Positions 6,450 through 15,411 of a stretch of DNA of 64,000 bases are shown in pieces. How positions within the stretch are numbered: the first letter of the stretch is position 1; each line of letters opens with the position of its first letter. Source of the stretch: Kozakia baliensis (GTDB lineage Bacteria > Pseudomonadota > Alphaproteobacteria > Acetobacterales > Acetobacteraceae). A program made the position numbers and the translations under genes. The stretch is from assembly GCF_001787335.1 (NCBI RefSeq), contig NZ_CP014674.1, positions 2,026,501-2,090,500 on the forward strand. Reading direction: 5' to 3'. The notes below the pieces were generated by a model. The model searched no databases and had not been told where the DNA came from. It was given only the letters and a program-made list of their open reading frames with translations.

Positions 6450-9194
6450 TCAGTGTGCTTCCGCCCAGTTTAGGCCAATGCCCGTTTCGACCACGAGCGG
6501 CACGCCGATGTGCGCCGCGCCTTCCATTTCCTTTTGCACGAAAGCCGCCAATTCCTCGGCTTGCTCTTTCGACACCTCGAACAGCAATTCGTCATGCACC
6601 TGAAGCAGCATCCGCGCTTGCAATCCCGTTTCAGGCAATTTGTGCGACAGGCGAACCATAGCGCGTTTGATGATATCCGCAGCCCCCCCTTGCAGAGGCG
6701 CGTTGATGGCCTGCCGCTCGGCATAGGCGCGGCGGGCGCTGTTCTTTTCGCGAATACTGGGTACGTAGCAGCGGCGGCCGAAGGGGGTGGTGACGAAGCC
6801 GTGCGCCCGTGCCTCCTCCCGCGTGCGATCCATATAATCGCGGATACCGGGATAGCGCGCGAAATAGGCATCGATATAGCGGCGGGCTTCCCCAGGCGAG
6901 ATGCTGAGTTGCCGCGCAAGGCCGAACGCGCTGATGCCGTAAATGATGCCGAAATTGATGGCCTTGGCGCGACGGCGCGTGAGAGAATCCATGCCTTCCA
7001 ACGGAATGCCGAACACTTCGGACGCCGTGCGGGCATGAATGTCCTGCTTGAGTTCGAAGGCTTCCTTGAGCGGCCCGATATCGGCGACATCGGCCAAGAG
7101 ACGCAGTTCGATCTGCGAATAATCCGCCGAGACCAGCACGTTCCCTTCATCCGCGATAAAGGCGCGGCGGATACGCCCGCCCTCCTCAGTGCGGATCGGA
7201 ATATTTTGCAGGTTGGGATCGTTCGAGGACAAGCGCCCGGTCGTGGTGATGGCCATCTGAAACGAGGTATGCACCCGTCCCGATCCGGCATCCATTTGTT
7301 CGACCAGCGCATCGGCATAAGTCGATTTCAGCTTGGCTAACTGCCGCCATTCCAAAATGCGCGCGGGCAATTCCTGCCCGTTATCCGCCAGTTCCTGCAA
7401 CACGGAAGAATCCGTGCCCCATGCGCCTGCCTTCGTGCGTTTGCCACCGGGAAGGCCCATTTCGTCGAACAGGATTTCACCAAGCTGCTTTGGAGAGCCG
7501 AGATTGAAGCTGCGCCCGGCGAGGCTATGGATTTCCGTCTCCATCTGCGCCATGCGAGAAGCGAAATCGGCGGACATACGCCTGAGTTCCGGCGCGTCCA
7601 CCTTGATGCCCTCACGCTCCATCGCGGCCAAGATGCCGATCAGCGGGCGCTCGATCTCCTCATAAAGCGCCAGGGATTTGCGGGCGCGCAGGCCGGGACG
7701 CAACGCATTCCAGAGGCGGAGCGTCACATCCGAATCTTCGGCGGCGTATTCGGTCGCGCGGTCGAGCGGCACCTGGGCGAAAGGAATGCGCGCGCGGCCC
7801 GTGCCGGTCACGCTGTCATAGCTGATCGGGTCATGGTCCAGATGCAGGCGGGAAAGCTCGTCCATCCCCTGCCCATGCTCGCCCGCCGATTGCGCATAGG
7901 AAATCAACATCGTGTCGTCGATCGGCGTGACGGTCTCGATACCCGCGCCCGCCAGAACGAGAAGATCGTATTTCGCGTTCTGGAATATTTTCAGCACGCT
8001 CTCATCGGCCAGAAGCGGCTTGAGGCGGTCCAGAACGATTTGCGGATCGAGCTGATTGCTGGCCGGTTGCTCCAGCGTGCCCTCATGGCGCAGCGGCACA
8101 TAAGCGGCCTTGCCAGGCGCGGTGGCGAATGAGAGGCCCACCAACTCGGCCTGTCGTGCATTCAGGCTGTTGGTTTCGGTATCGAATGCGAAGTGACCCG
8201 CCTCGCGGGCCCGTGTGATCCAGCGGTCCAGCACGTCGAGCGAAGTGATGGTTTCGTACGGTCCGTAAGGCGCGGCGTCCGTCGGGGCGGGTTCCGCCTG
8301 AACGGTGGAGGATGGCTCGCGCGGCGCCGCCAGAGCACCGAGGCCCATGCGCTGAACCACGGAATGAAAGCCCATGCTGTCCAACCACGTCCGCAGCACC
8401 ACTTGGTCCGGTTCGCGACAGCCGAGCGCGTCCAGCGGTTCCGGCAGCGGCACATCGCAGGCGAGCGTCACCAGTGTGCGGGAGATACGCGCGGCCTCGG
8501 CATGATCGATCAGCGATTGTTGCCGCTTGGATTTCTTCATGGTCGGCGCAGCGGCGAGAATGGCGTCCAGATCACCATATTCCTGCACCAATTGCGCCGC
8601 CCCTTTCGGCCCGATGCCCGGCACGCCAGGCACGTTGTCGGTCGAATCGCCCATCAGCGCCTGAACGTCGATCACCTTGTCCGGCGAGACGCCGAACTTG
8701 GCCATCACTTCCGCGGCGCGGATCGGCTTTTGTTTAATCGGGTCGAGCAGTTCCACCTTAGGGTTCACCAACTGCATCAGATCCTTGTCGGACGATACAA
8801 TGGTGCAATGGCCACCTGCTTTCTCGATAGCGCAGGCGTAGGAGGCGATCAGATCGTCCGCTTCCCAGCCCGCAAGTTCGATGGCGGGCACGTTGAACGC
8901 CGCCGTCGCATCGCGGATCAGCGCGAATTGCGGGATCAGATCTTCCGGCGGCTCGGGACGATGCGCCTTATATTGCGGGAAAAGATCGTTGCGGAAGGTA
9001 TGGCGGCCCGCATCGAAGATTACGGCCAAATGCGTGCCGACATGATCGCGCAACAAACGCGCCAACATATTGGTGAAGCCGAACACGGCGTTGACCGGCA
9101 CGCCTTCCGGGTTGCTCATCGGCGGCAAGGCGTGAAAAGCGCGGAAGATGAAGCCGGAGCCGTCCACCAGCACAAGATGGGGCGTTTCGCTCAT
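6450..9194 (-). CDS. polA: DNA polymerase I
   Basis: DNA polymerase I, 914 aa, fills gaps and removes RNA primers in replication and repair. Domains in order: 5' nuclease (about residues 1-290, beginning HLVLVDGSGFIFRAFHALPP), 3'-5' exonuclease (from about 320; the D-T-E pair near 336 shows proofreading residues are kept), and polymerase (about 540-914) with motif A DYSQIELR near 691, motif B RRAKAINFGIIYG near 741 and motif C QVHDELLFEV near 866. I chose ATG at 9194 because GGAG sits upstream and the family begins there. An in-frame extension to 9266 looks non-native. The gene heads the run polA, SCO-like, binding protein. Confidence 0.97.
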   Translation of the reverse strand: MSETPHLVLVDGSGFIFRAFHALPPMSNPEGVPVNAVFGFTNMLARLLRDHVGTHLAVIFDAGRHTFRNDLFPQYKAHRPEPPEDLIPQFALIRDATAAFNVPAIELAGWEADDLIASYACAIEKAGGHCTIVSSDKDLMQLVNPKVELLDPIKQKPIRAAEVMAKFGVSPDKVIDVQALMGDSTDNVPGVPGIGPKGAAQLVQEYGDLDAILAAAPTMKKSKRQQSLIDHAEAARISRTLVTLACDVPLPEPLDALGCREPDQVVLRTWLDSMGFHSVVQRMGLGALAAPREPSSTVQAEPAPTDAAPYGPYETITSLDVLDRWITRAREAGHFAFDTETNSLNARQAELVGLSFATAPGKAAYVPLRHEGTLEQPASNQLDPQIVLDRLKPLLADESVLKIFQNAKYDLLVLAGAGIETVTPIDDTMLISYAQSAGEHGQGMDELSRLHLDHDPISYDSVTGTGRARIPFAQVPLDRATEYAAEDSDVTLRLWNALRPGLRARKSLALYEEIERPLIGILAAMEREGIKVDAPELRRMSADFASRMAQMETEIHSLAGRSFNLGSPKQLGEILFDEMGLPGGKRTKAGAWGTDSSVLQELADNGQELPARILEWRQLAKLKSTYADALVEQMDAGSGRVHTSFQMAITTTGRLSSNDPNLQNIPIRTEEGGRIRRAFIADEGNVLVSADYSQIELRLLADVADIGPLKEAFELKQDIHARTASEVFGIPLEGMDSLTRRRAKAINFGIIYGISAFGLARQLSISPGEARRYIDAYFARYPGIRDYMDRTREEARAHGFVTTPFGRRCYVPSIREKNSARRAYAERQAINAPLQGGAADIIKRAMVRLSHKLPETGLQARMLLQVHDELLFEVSKEQAEELAAFVQKEMEGAAHIGVPLVVETGIGLNWAEAH

Positions 9195-9287
9195 ACGCGC
9201 TCCGAAATTCTGAAAAAATGCAAAAGAGGCGTCTCCCAATGGGGCAGCACTTGGCCAGCACGCCATGGCGGCGCGATACTGGTGTTA

Positions 9288-10301
9288 ATGATACGGGACT
9301 TCTCGCGGCTTTCAAACCGCTGCCGCATAATACTTCTCAGCCTCGCGCTTCTCACGGGTTGCGTCGCAAAGCCACGCCATGCGCCGCAACCGCGCGGCCA
9401 GGAAGCCGCGCTGATTCCGCCGAGCATCACGCTCCGGCTTTCGGACGGCGCCGCCATCCCGATACGGATCTGGCCCGCGCAAGGCGAAACGCGCGCCGTC
9501 GTGTTGGCGCTGCACGGCTATGGCGACAGCCGGGACGCCTGGGAAATTCCTGCCCCCATTCTGGCCGAAAAAGGCATCGCGGTTTATGCGCCGGACCAGC
9601 GCGGTTTCGGGCAAGCGCCACGGCGTGGCGGGTGGAGCAGCACGAAGCGGATGGTGCAGGACGCAGCCGAAGAAATCGCATGGCTACATCGCCGCTGCCC
9701 CAATACGCCACTTTACATCATGGGCGAGAGCATGGGCGGCGCGGTCGCGCTGTTGCTGGATGAAATGCACTCACCCATTCCCGTCGCGGGGACGATTTTG
9801 GTCGCGCCCGCGATCTGGCGATTCGATCCCGGCTCGCGGCTCGCGCTGAGCGCGCTGGATGCGGTTGCGCCGAATTGGACATTTACCGCCGCCGATGTTC
9901 CGGGCGAGCATGTCGCCACCGACAATCTCGCAGCACTCCGCAGGCTTTATTTCGATCCGCTGACTTTACGCGAATCGAAGCTGCATCCGTTACGGGGGCT
10001 GGTGGAGCTTATGGCGGAGGCGCGTGAACAGGCCGCGCACGCCCGAACGCCGCTCCTGGTGCTCTATGGCGATCGGGACCAGTTCATCGAAGCTGGACCC
10101 ATGGCGAATTTCTGGCGTGCCCTTCCCCAGGACGCCCGGCGCGATCTGCTGCATGGCGGTCATCATATGCTGCTGCGAGACCGTTTCGGGGGACGCGCAA
10201 CGCAGGATATCGCCAGTTGGGTCCTGACGCCGGAGCGACTTCTTCCTTCCGGCGGCGACGTCACGGCAGCGGCCTGGGCGGCGGGAGATCCGGGAGAATA
10301 G
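9288..10301 (+). CDS. Alpha/beta hydrolase lipoprotein (monoacylglycerol lipase/lysophospholipase type)
   Basis: Serine hydrolase of 337 aa. The N-terminus has a lipoprotein signal with lipobox LLTGC, so C25 would be the lipidated residue. The catalytic features are LALHGYGDSRDAW (oxyanion region), GESMGG (nucleophile serine), LYGDRDQFIE (aspartate) and HGGHHMLLRD (histidine). It resembles the Hydrolase_4/monoacylglycerol lipase group that splits lysophospholipids or monoglycerides. The start is ATG at 9288; GTG at 9282 is an alternative. It is divergent from polA with a 93-bp gap. The same frame stays open far upstream across polA, but that part is the antisense of polA. Confidence 0.85.
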   Translation: MIRDFSRLSNRCRIILLSLALLTGCVAKPRHAPQPRGQEAALIPPSITLRLSDGAAIPIRIWPAQGETRAVVLALHGYGDSRDAWEIPAPILAEKGIAVYAPDQRGFGQAPRRGGWSSTKRMVQDAAEEIAWLHRRCPNTPLYIMGESMGGAVALLLDEMHSPIPVAGTILVAPAIWRFDPGSRLALSALDAVAPNWTFTAADVPGEHVATDNLAALRRLYFDPLTLRESKLHPLRGLVELMAEAREQAAHARTPLLVLYGDRDQFIEAGPMANFWRALPQDARRDLLHGGHHMLLRDRFGGRATQDIASWVLTPERLLPSGGDVTAAAWAAGDPGE

Positions 10302-10347
10302 ATTTGGGCTGGCGCGACGCGTGAAGATTGTCTATGCACGCCATGCG

Positions 10348-10424
10348 GGACCCGTAGCTCAGCTGGATAGAGCGTCGCCCTCCGAAGGCGAAGGTCGAAG
10401 GTTCGAATCCTTTCGGGTCCGCCA
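10348..10424 (+). tRNA. tRNA-Arg (anticodon CCG)
   Basis: A 77-nt cloverleaf: acceptor GGACCCG/CGGGTCC, D arm GCTC...GAGC, anticodon stem TCGCC/GGCGA enclosing loop CTCCGAA (anticodon CCG, reading CGG), T arm with GGTTCGAATCC, discriminator G and encoded CCA. It lies between the hydrolase and the convergent kup gene, with its 3' end about 15 bp from the kup stop codon. Confidence 0.97.
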
Positions 10425-10438
10425 CTTTTCCCCTGAAA

Positions 10439-12316
10439 TTAGACCTCCACCTGATGCCCGATCTCGACCAGGCGTTCGCGCGGAAGCGTAAAGCGGTCCG
10501 AGGCATGCACCGCGTTCCGGTAGAGAAAGCCGAACAGCAGGCGCCGCAGCGTGGACATTTCCGGGTTTTTGGGATTGGCCACGATATCGTCATCCCCCGT
10601 AAAGAAAAGCACCTTGTCGAGATCGACATCGCAGCCCTTCTCCTTGGCCTCCCGCAATACGTCGGAAAGATTGGGAATTTCCACAAAGCCGAAACGCGCG
10701 CTGATCTGCCAGATATTCTCTTCCACATCCGTAATTTTCATGCGCTGATCTTTCGTCAGGCGTGGAATCGGATCGAACTGCACATTCAGCACCACGACCT
10801 GTGTCGGCAATGAGCGAAAATCGGACATGTATCGTGTGACGATTGGCGGAAATACACTCTGATAACGCGAGAGAAACACCGCCGCGCCCGGCGTGCGCAG
10901 TATTTTCCCTTCCTGCAAATTACCGATCGTCTTATGCGGATCGGCTTCCAGCGGTGTCAGACCCGCGTGCAGCAAAGTCGAGCCGCGCCGCCAAGTGGTC
11001 ATCACGATGTAAATGAGAAAGCCGATAAACAGCGGAACATAACCACCATCGGCGATCTTCAGCAGGTTGGCGCTGGAAAACACCAGATCGATGACGCCAA
11101 AGAACAGCATGACCGGCAGCGCTTTCCAGAGCGGCCATTTCCACTGCGCCGTCAGAACGTCGAACATCAGAACGCTCGTAATCAGCATCGTCGTCGAAAC
11201 GGCTGTGCCGTACGCGCCCGAAAGCTTGCCCGAACTTTTGAATGTCAAAGCGATCGCGAGCGTCACGGCCATGAGCAGCCAGTTGATGACGGAGACGTAA
11301 ATCTGCCCGTATTCGCTATCGGAGGTTTGCCGGATATTCAGGCCTGGAAACCAGCCGAGCTGCATCGCCTGGCGGGTAAGTGTGAAAGCGCCGGTGATGA
11401 TGGCCTGACTGGCGATAACGGTCGCCAACGTGGCGAGAATGACCATCGGCAAGATCAGCGGATGCGGCATGGTGGCGAAGAACGGGTTCCCCTTCAGCCC
11501 GTGATGGGAAACGAGAAAGGCCGTTTGCCCGGCATAATTGAGGATTAGCATCGGCAGCACGACCACCGCCAACGCCAGACGCACGCTCCTGCGCCCGACA
11601 TGGCTCATATCCGCGTAAAGCGCTTCCGCCCCGGTGACGGAGAGGAACACCGCCCCTAAAATGATGAGGCTATTGCCCGCATGCTCGAACAGAAAACGTA
11701 GCCCGAACCAGGGATTTAGCCCAATCAGCACACCAGGCTCATGCGCCAGGGAAAACACGCCGATCAATCCCATGGAGACGAACCAGAGCAACATGACCGG
11801 GCCGAAAATCTTGCCGATGTGCGCGGTGCCGAGCGGTTGGATCGCGAAGATGCCGAACAGGATCGCCGCCGCAATGGGCAGAATATAGGGATGCAGCGCC
11901 TGCGTAACGACGCCGATGCCTTCCACGGCGCTCAAGACTGAAATGGCGGGCGTAATCGCACCATCGCCATAGAGCAGCGCCGCACCGAACAGGCCAGCCC
12001 CGGCCAGGAGCGTCGTGCGGCTGAACCAGCGCTTGCCGAAATTCGGCCCGACGAGCGAAAGCAGCGCCAGAATCCCGCCCTCGCCATGATTGTCGGCGCG
12101 CATAACGAGCGTGGCATATTTGAGTGCGACCACAATCATCATGGTCCAGACCAATAGCGAGAAACTACCTAACAGCGTTTCGCGATCCGTCGCACCAGTA
12201 TCGTTCAGAACGGTTTGTAGCGTGTAGAGCGGGCTCGTGCCGATATCGCCGAAAACGATACCGAGCGCCGCAACGACTCCGGGAATGATTTTTTGTTCTT
12301 GTTCCGCCATCGGCAT
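10439..12316 (-). CDS. kup: Low-affinity potassium transporter Kup
   Basis: Potassium uptake permease of the KUP/HAK/KT family, 625 aa, normal length. It has about twelve membrane segments up to residue 440 and a cytoplasmic C-terminal domain. Recognisable stretches are GIVFGDIGTSPLYTLQTVL near the N-terminus, DNHGEGGILALLSLVGPN, LYGDGAITPAISVLSAVEG and TGAEALYADMSHVG. It takes up K+ with protons, useful at low pH. M1 (12316) and M3 (12310) are both possible starts. It is the last gene of a minus-strand run with a small unknown gene, a HerA-like ATPase and a flavoprotein. Confidence 0.96.
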   Translation of the reverse strand: MPMAEQEQKIIPGVVAALGIVFGDIGTSPLYTLQTVLNDTGATDRETLLGSFSLLVWTMMIVVALKYATLVMRADNHGEGGILALLSLVGPNFGKRWFSRTTLLAGAGLFGAALLYGDGAITPAISVLSAVEGIGVVTQALHPYILPIAAAILFGIFAIQPLGTAHIGKIFGPVMLLWFVSMGLIGVFSLAHEPGVLIGLNPWFGLRFLFEHAGNSLIILGAVFLSVTGAEALYADMSHVGRRSVRLALAVVVLPMLILNYAGQTAFLVSHHGLKGNPFFATMPHPLILPMVILATLATVIASQAIITGAFTLTRQAMQLGWFPGLNIRQTSDSEYGQIYVSVINWLLMAVTLAIALTFKSSGKLSGAYGTAVSTTMLITSVLMFDVLTAQWKWPLWKALPVMLFFGVIDLVFSSANLLKIADGGYVPLFIGFLIYIVMTTWRRGSTLLHAGLTPLEADPHKTIGNLQEGKILRTPGAAVFLSRYQSVFPPIVTRYMSDFRSLPTQVVVLNVQFDPIPRLTKDQRMKITDVEENIWQISARFGFVEIPNLSDVLREAKEKGCDVDLDKVLFFTGDDDIVANPKNPEMSTLRRLLFGFLYRNAVHASDRFTLPRERLVEIGHQVEV

Positions 12317-12344
12317 GCCCGAAAGGCCGAATTTTTAAAGAGCG

Positions 12345-12557
12345 TTAATGCGATTTCTCTTCATGCAACTTGATATCCATCACCATTGAACTGGAAAAGA
12401 ACATTGGCTTGAGTTGATGCTTCATGACGAAATGACCATCGCTGCCATGAATCTGCACCGGCACCATAATGTCGTAACCCGAAAGCCGCGCGTCATAGAC
12501 CGCATCCGCCCCGTTAAGCGCTACGAGGGCCGTCATTTCGTCGTTCGTCACCATCAT
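12345..12557 (-). CDS. Small protein of unknown function
   Basis: A 70-aa soluble protein; I recognise no family. It is rich in methionine and histidine (for example MVPVQIHGSDGHFVMKHQL) and ends LHEEKSH. Two ATG codons (12557, 12554) and a GTG (12551) follow GGAG directly. By spacing the GTG is the best-placed start, giving 68 aa; an in-frame TTG at 12587 would lengthen it to 80 aa. It sits 28 bp before kup and about 50 bp after the HerA-like gene, in the same direction, so it is probably cotranscribed. The conserved-looking position suggests a real gene. Confidence 0.6.
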   Translation of the reverse strand: MMVTNDEMTALVALNGADAVYDARLSGYDIMVPVQIHGSDGHFVMKHQLKPMFFSSSMVMDIKLHEEKSH

Positions 12558-12608
12558 CTCCAATAAGACAAATTTTGAGTATTCCAACGAACCGAGAGTG
12601 CAACGGTT

Positions 12609-14045
12609 TCAGGCCGTCTGCCAGCCGACCCCGATAAACGCCACGCGGCGGCCCTGCCCTTCCTCGCGCAGAACGATCACATGGCGCTCTTCCAAATAGG
12701 CGAGTTGCCGGCGCGCCCGGCCCAGGGAATGGGTGCCGTAAGCGCGGGCGAGCGCTTCGTCATCCGGGCACGGCAACCCGCCCAGCGCTGCGCGGGCCAG
12801 CAGGAGGGCCACACCCTGCACGTCCTCCGGCAAGCTTTGGGCGATGGCTTCGGCCTGCCGCCATTCCTCGCTTTCCGCATGTTCCGCGCTGATGCCGGAG
12901 CGCACCGTGGCCAGCAGCAGGCGGAACGCCGTCATATCCAGCACGTCTCGCCCCAGTCCCTCAATGCGGGCGCGAAGCTGGAAATCTTGATATAACGTGG
13001 CGATAGGCCGGTAATCCGCCTCCGGCTCGCTGGCTACGGCACTCACCAGTTCCCATAATTTCGCCGGATCGGCCTCGGCTCTGGGCGCGGCTTCCGCCAT
13101 GGGCATGGCGCGTTCGGCGCTGTACGCATCCAACTGCGCCAAAAGATCGGGCGGCGGGGTGCGGCGTTCGCGTGGGCGCGGCGTCATTTCCGCAACCGGC
13201 TCCAGGATCAGATCGCGCATTTCCTCGGCGATGCCCGCTTCGAAAGGCAGCAGCGCCGGGCCTGTCGCGTGGCTCGCCGTTTCCACCTTGCCGATCGTGA
13301 CCGACAAAGGGCGGCGGCTCAAAGCCGGGCCAAGCGCCATAAATTGCCCGCGTTGCAGGTCGCGGAACGACTCGGCCGCGCGGCGTTCCATACCGAGCAG
13401 ATCGGCCGCGCGCGCCATATCGATATCGAGGAAAGTGCGGCCCATGAGAAAGTTTGAGGCTTCGGCAGCCACGTTCTTCGCCAGTTTGGCCAAGCGCTGC
13501 GTCGCGATAATACCTGCTAAGCCGCGTTTACGCCCACGGCACATGAGGTTCGTCATCGCACCAAGCGAAAGCCGCCGCGCCTCATCGGACGTATCCCCAC
13601 CCGTGACCGGCGCGAAAAGCTGCGCTTCATCCACCACGACCAGAACCGGATACCAATGCGCGCGCGGCACATCGAACATGCCGTTGAGAAAAGCCCCGGC
13701 GGCGCGAAGCTGCATTTCGGCATCGACCGATTCGAGATTCAACACAACGGAGGCGCGATGGATGCGCGCACGTTCGCCCGCTGCGCGCAAGGTCGCTTCG
13801 GTCTGTTCGGAAACGTCGATCACCAGATGACCGAACTTTTCGGCCAGTGTGACGAAATCGCCTTCCGGATCAATGATTGCCTGCTGTACCAGTTGGGCGG
13901 TCTGTTCGAGGAGGCGGCGGAGAAGATGCGATTTTCCGGAGCCGGAATTGCCTTGCACCAACAGGCGCGTGGCCAAAAGTTCGGTGAGGTCGAGCGGCAC
14001 GTCCGCGCCGTCGCGGCCGCGGCCCAAAGCGATGGAGACGGTCAT
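12609..14045 (-). CDS. HerA-like ATP-binding protein
   Basis: A 478-aa P-loop ATPase of the HerA/FtsK group. Walker A GNSGSGKS lies at residues 32-39, Walker B VLVVVDEAQLF at about 134-143, and IIDPEGDF (57-64) is the typical post-Walker strand. A further region has GRKRGLAGIIATQRLAKL, as in HerA translocases. The last 200 residues are a linker and a helical domain ending in what looks like a winged helix (RRQLAYLEERHVIVLREEGQG). HerA proteins pump DNA and often work with a nuclease; none is encoded here. It starts 15 bp after the flavoprotein stop, suggesting one operon. Confidence 0.85.
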   Translation of the reverse strand: MTVSIALGRGRDGADVPLDLTELLATRLLVQGNSGSGKSHLLRRLLEQTAQLVQQAIIDPEGDFVTLAEKFGHLVIDVSEQTEATLRAAGERARIHRASVVLNLESVDAEMQLRAAGAFLNGMFDVPRAHWYPVLVVVDEAQLFAPVTGGDTSDEARRLSLGAMTNLMCRGRKRGLAGIIATQRLAKLAKNVAAEASNFLMGRTFLDIDMARAADLLGMERRAAESFRDLQRGQFMALGPALSRRPLSVTIGKVETASHATGPALLPFEAGIAEEMRDLILEPVAEMTPRPRERRTPPPDLLAQLDAYSAERAMPMAEAAPRAEADPAKLWELVSAVASEPEADYRPIATLYQDFQLRARIEGLGRDVLDMTAFRLLLATVRSGISAEHAESEEWRQAEAIAQSLPEDVQGVALLLARAALGGLPCPDDEALARAYGTHSLGRARRQLAYLEERHVIVLREEGQGRRVAFIGVGWQTA

Positions 14046-14060
14046 GGGCCCGTCCCTACC

Positions 14061-15269
14061 TCATGTCGCGTTCCGAGTCAGCCAGGACTCGACGCCTAAA
14101 GCAGCGGCGACACCGGTGGCGAAGCAGGCCTGGAGGAGATAACCGCCTGTGGGCGCTTCCCAATCCAGCATTTCGCCTGCCGCAAAAACACCAGGCCGAG
14201 AGCGCAGCATGAAGCAATCGTCCAGGGCCGAACGGCGCAGGCCGCCCGCCGAAGAAATCGCCCGCTCCACCGTCTCGATCCCGATAAGGCGCAGATGAAC
14301 GTTCTTGATGGCATGCGCCAGATTTTCCGGCTTTTGAACCGTTGGGAGCGAGCCGTGCAACACGGCGCGCGCCACAGCGGAAAGGCCGATCTTGCGCAAT
14401 TTGTTCGATAGGCTTTCGCGCGGCCTGATCTTGGCTATGCGCTCGGTCAACTCCCCTTCACTCAAGGCGGGGCGCAGATCGAGCGTCACACACGCCTCCC
14501 CATCCTTGAGCACGGCATCGCGCAGCGGTGGTGAGAGCGTATAGATCGGCCCGCCTTCGATGCCTTCATGGGTGATGGTGATATCGCCTCGCGCCTGCGC
14601 GCCCTCGAATGCGGCGTTGACGGAATGAAGCACGTCACCTTGATGGCGTTCTTGAAATTCCTGCCCCAGATCGGTTCGAAAACCGCAATTCGATGGTTTG
14701 AACGGGGCGACTTCGCTTTCGGGCAATGTTTTCGTCCAGCGTCCGTCCGACCCCATCCGCGCCCAGGAGGCTCCCCCCAGAGCGAGAATCGTAGCCGCCG
14801 CTTTGATGTGTTTCGGGCCTTGGGGCGTTTCGAACACCAACAGATCATCCTCGTCCCAGCCGATCCAACGGTGCTGCATCTCGAAAAGCACGCCTTTTGC
14901 CCGCAACCGGGCCAACCAGGCGCGCAGGAGGGGCGATGCCTTCATGACGGTAGGGAAAACACGTCCACTCGTTCCGGTTAAGCAAGCCTGCCCCAACCCT
15001 TCGGCCCAACTGCGCAAGGCTTCGGGCGGATAGGCGCGAATCGCAAATTCCAGCCAGTCCCGCTGCGCGCCGTAGCGATCGAGAAATTTTTCCAACGGCT
15101 CGTTATGCGTAAGATTAAGGCCGCTGCGCCCGGCGAGAAGAAATTTTCGCCCGGCGCTGGGCATCTGATCGAATACGCTGACGGCATAGCCACGAGAGGA
15201 AAGCGCCTCAGCGGCGCTCAGTCCTGCAGGTCCCGTCCCTATGACGGCGATATGAGAAGTATGCGACAT
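14061..15269 (-). CDS. FAD-dependent oxidoreductase, PP_4765/HI0933-like flavoprotein
   Basis: A 402-aa flavoprotein. The dinucleotide-binding motif GTGPAG is at residues 11-16 and is followed by the HI0933-family signature SAGRKFLLAGRSGLNLTHNE. Near the C-terminus GVFAAGEMLDWEAPTGGYLLQ is the second FAD-contacting motif of this family. The length fits the uncharacterised PP_4765 subfamily. The reaction is unknown. It is the first gene of the minus-strand run with the HerA-like ATPase, the small protein and kup, and is divergent from the mannitol dehydrogenase gene. Confidence 0.85.
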   Translation of the reverse strand: MSHTSHIAVIGTGPAGLSAAEALSSRGYAVSVFDQMPSAGRKFLLAGRSGLNLTHNEPLEKFLDRYGAQRDWLEFAIRAYPPEALRSWAEGLGQACLTGTSGRVFPTVMKASPLLRAWLARLRAKGVLFEMQHRWIGWDEDDLLVFETPQGPKHIKAAATILALGGASWARMGSDGRWTKTLPESEVAPFKPSNCGFRTDLGQEFQERHQGDVLHSVNAAFEGAQARGDITITHEGIEGGPIYTLSPPLRDAVLKDGEACVTLDLRPALSEGELTERIAKIRPRESLSNKLRKIGLSAVARAVLHGSLPTVQKPENLAHAIKNVHLRLIGIETVERAISSAGGLRRSALDDCFMLRSRPGVFAAGEMLDWEAPTGGYLLQACFATGVAAALGVESWLTRNAT

Positions 15270-15329
15270 TAAGTTTCTCTTTTGACCCTTTCACCGTTTT
15301 TTGCCAATCGTTCAGATGGAAAAGGGTTG

Positions 15330-15364
15330 AGCATCGTCTCGGATGCTGGTCATGTCCGAGCATC
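15330..15364 (+). promoter_or_regulatory. Alternating AGCATC/GATGCT repeats before the mannitol dehydrogenase gene
   Basis: AGCATC (15330-15335), GATGCT (15342-15347) and AGCATC (15359-15364) lie 48-82 bp upstream of the chosen start. The middle copy can pair with either neighbour, giving two mutually exclusive hairpins. It may be a repeated operator or a switchable leader. The repeats are short, so chance is possible. Confidence 0.3.
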
Positions 15365-15411
15365 GAAACATGCGAGCGCCTCCGGTTTACCCGGACGCCA
15401 CAGGACGCATC

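Noticed and set aside
8193-9287. Open plus-strand frame joined to the alpha/beta hydrolase, antisense to polA
   Set aside because: It mirrors the polA coding sequence. The hydrolase signal peptide begins only at 9288, and the upstream translation is Arg/His-rich without any family.
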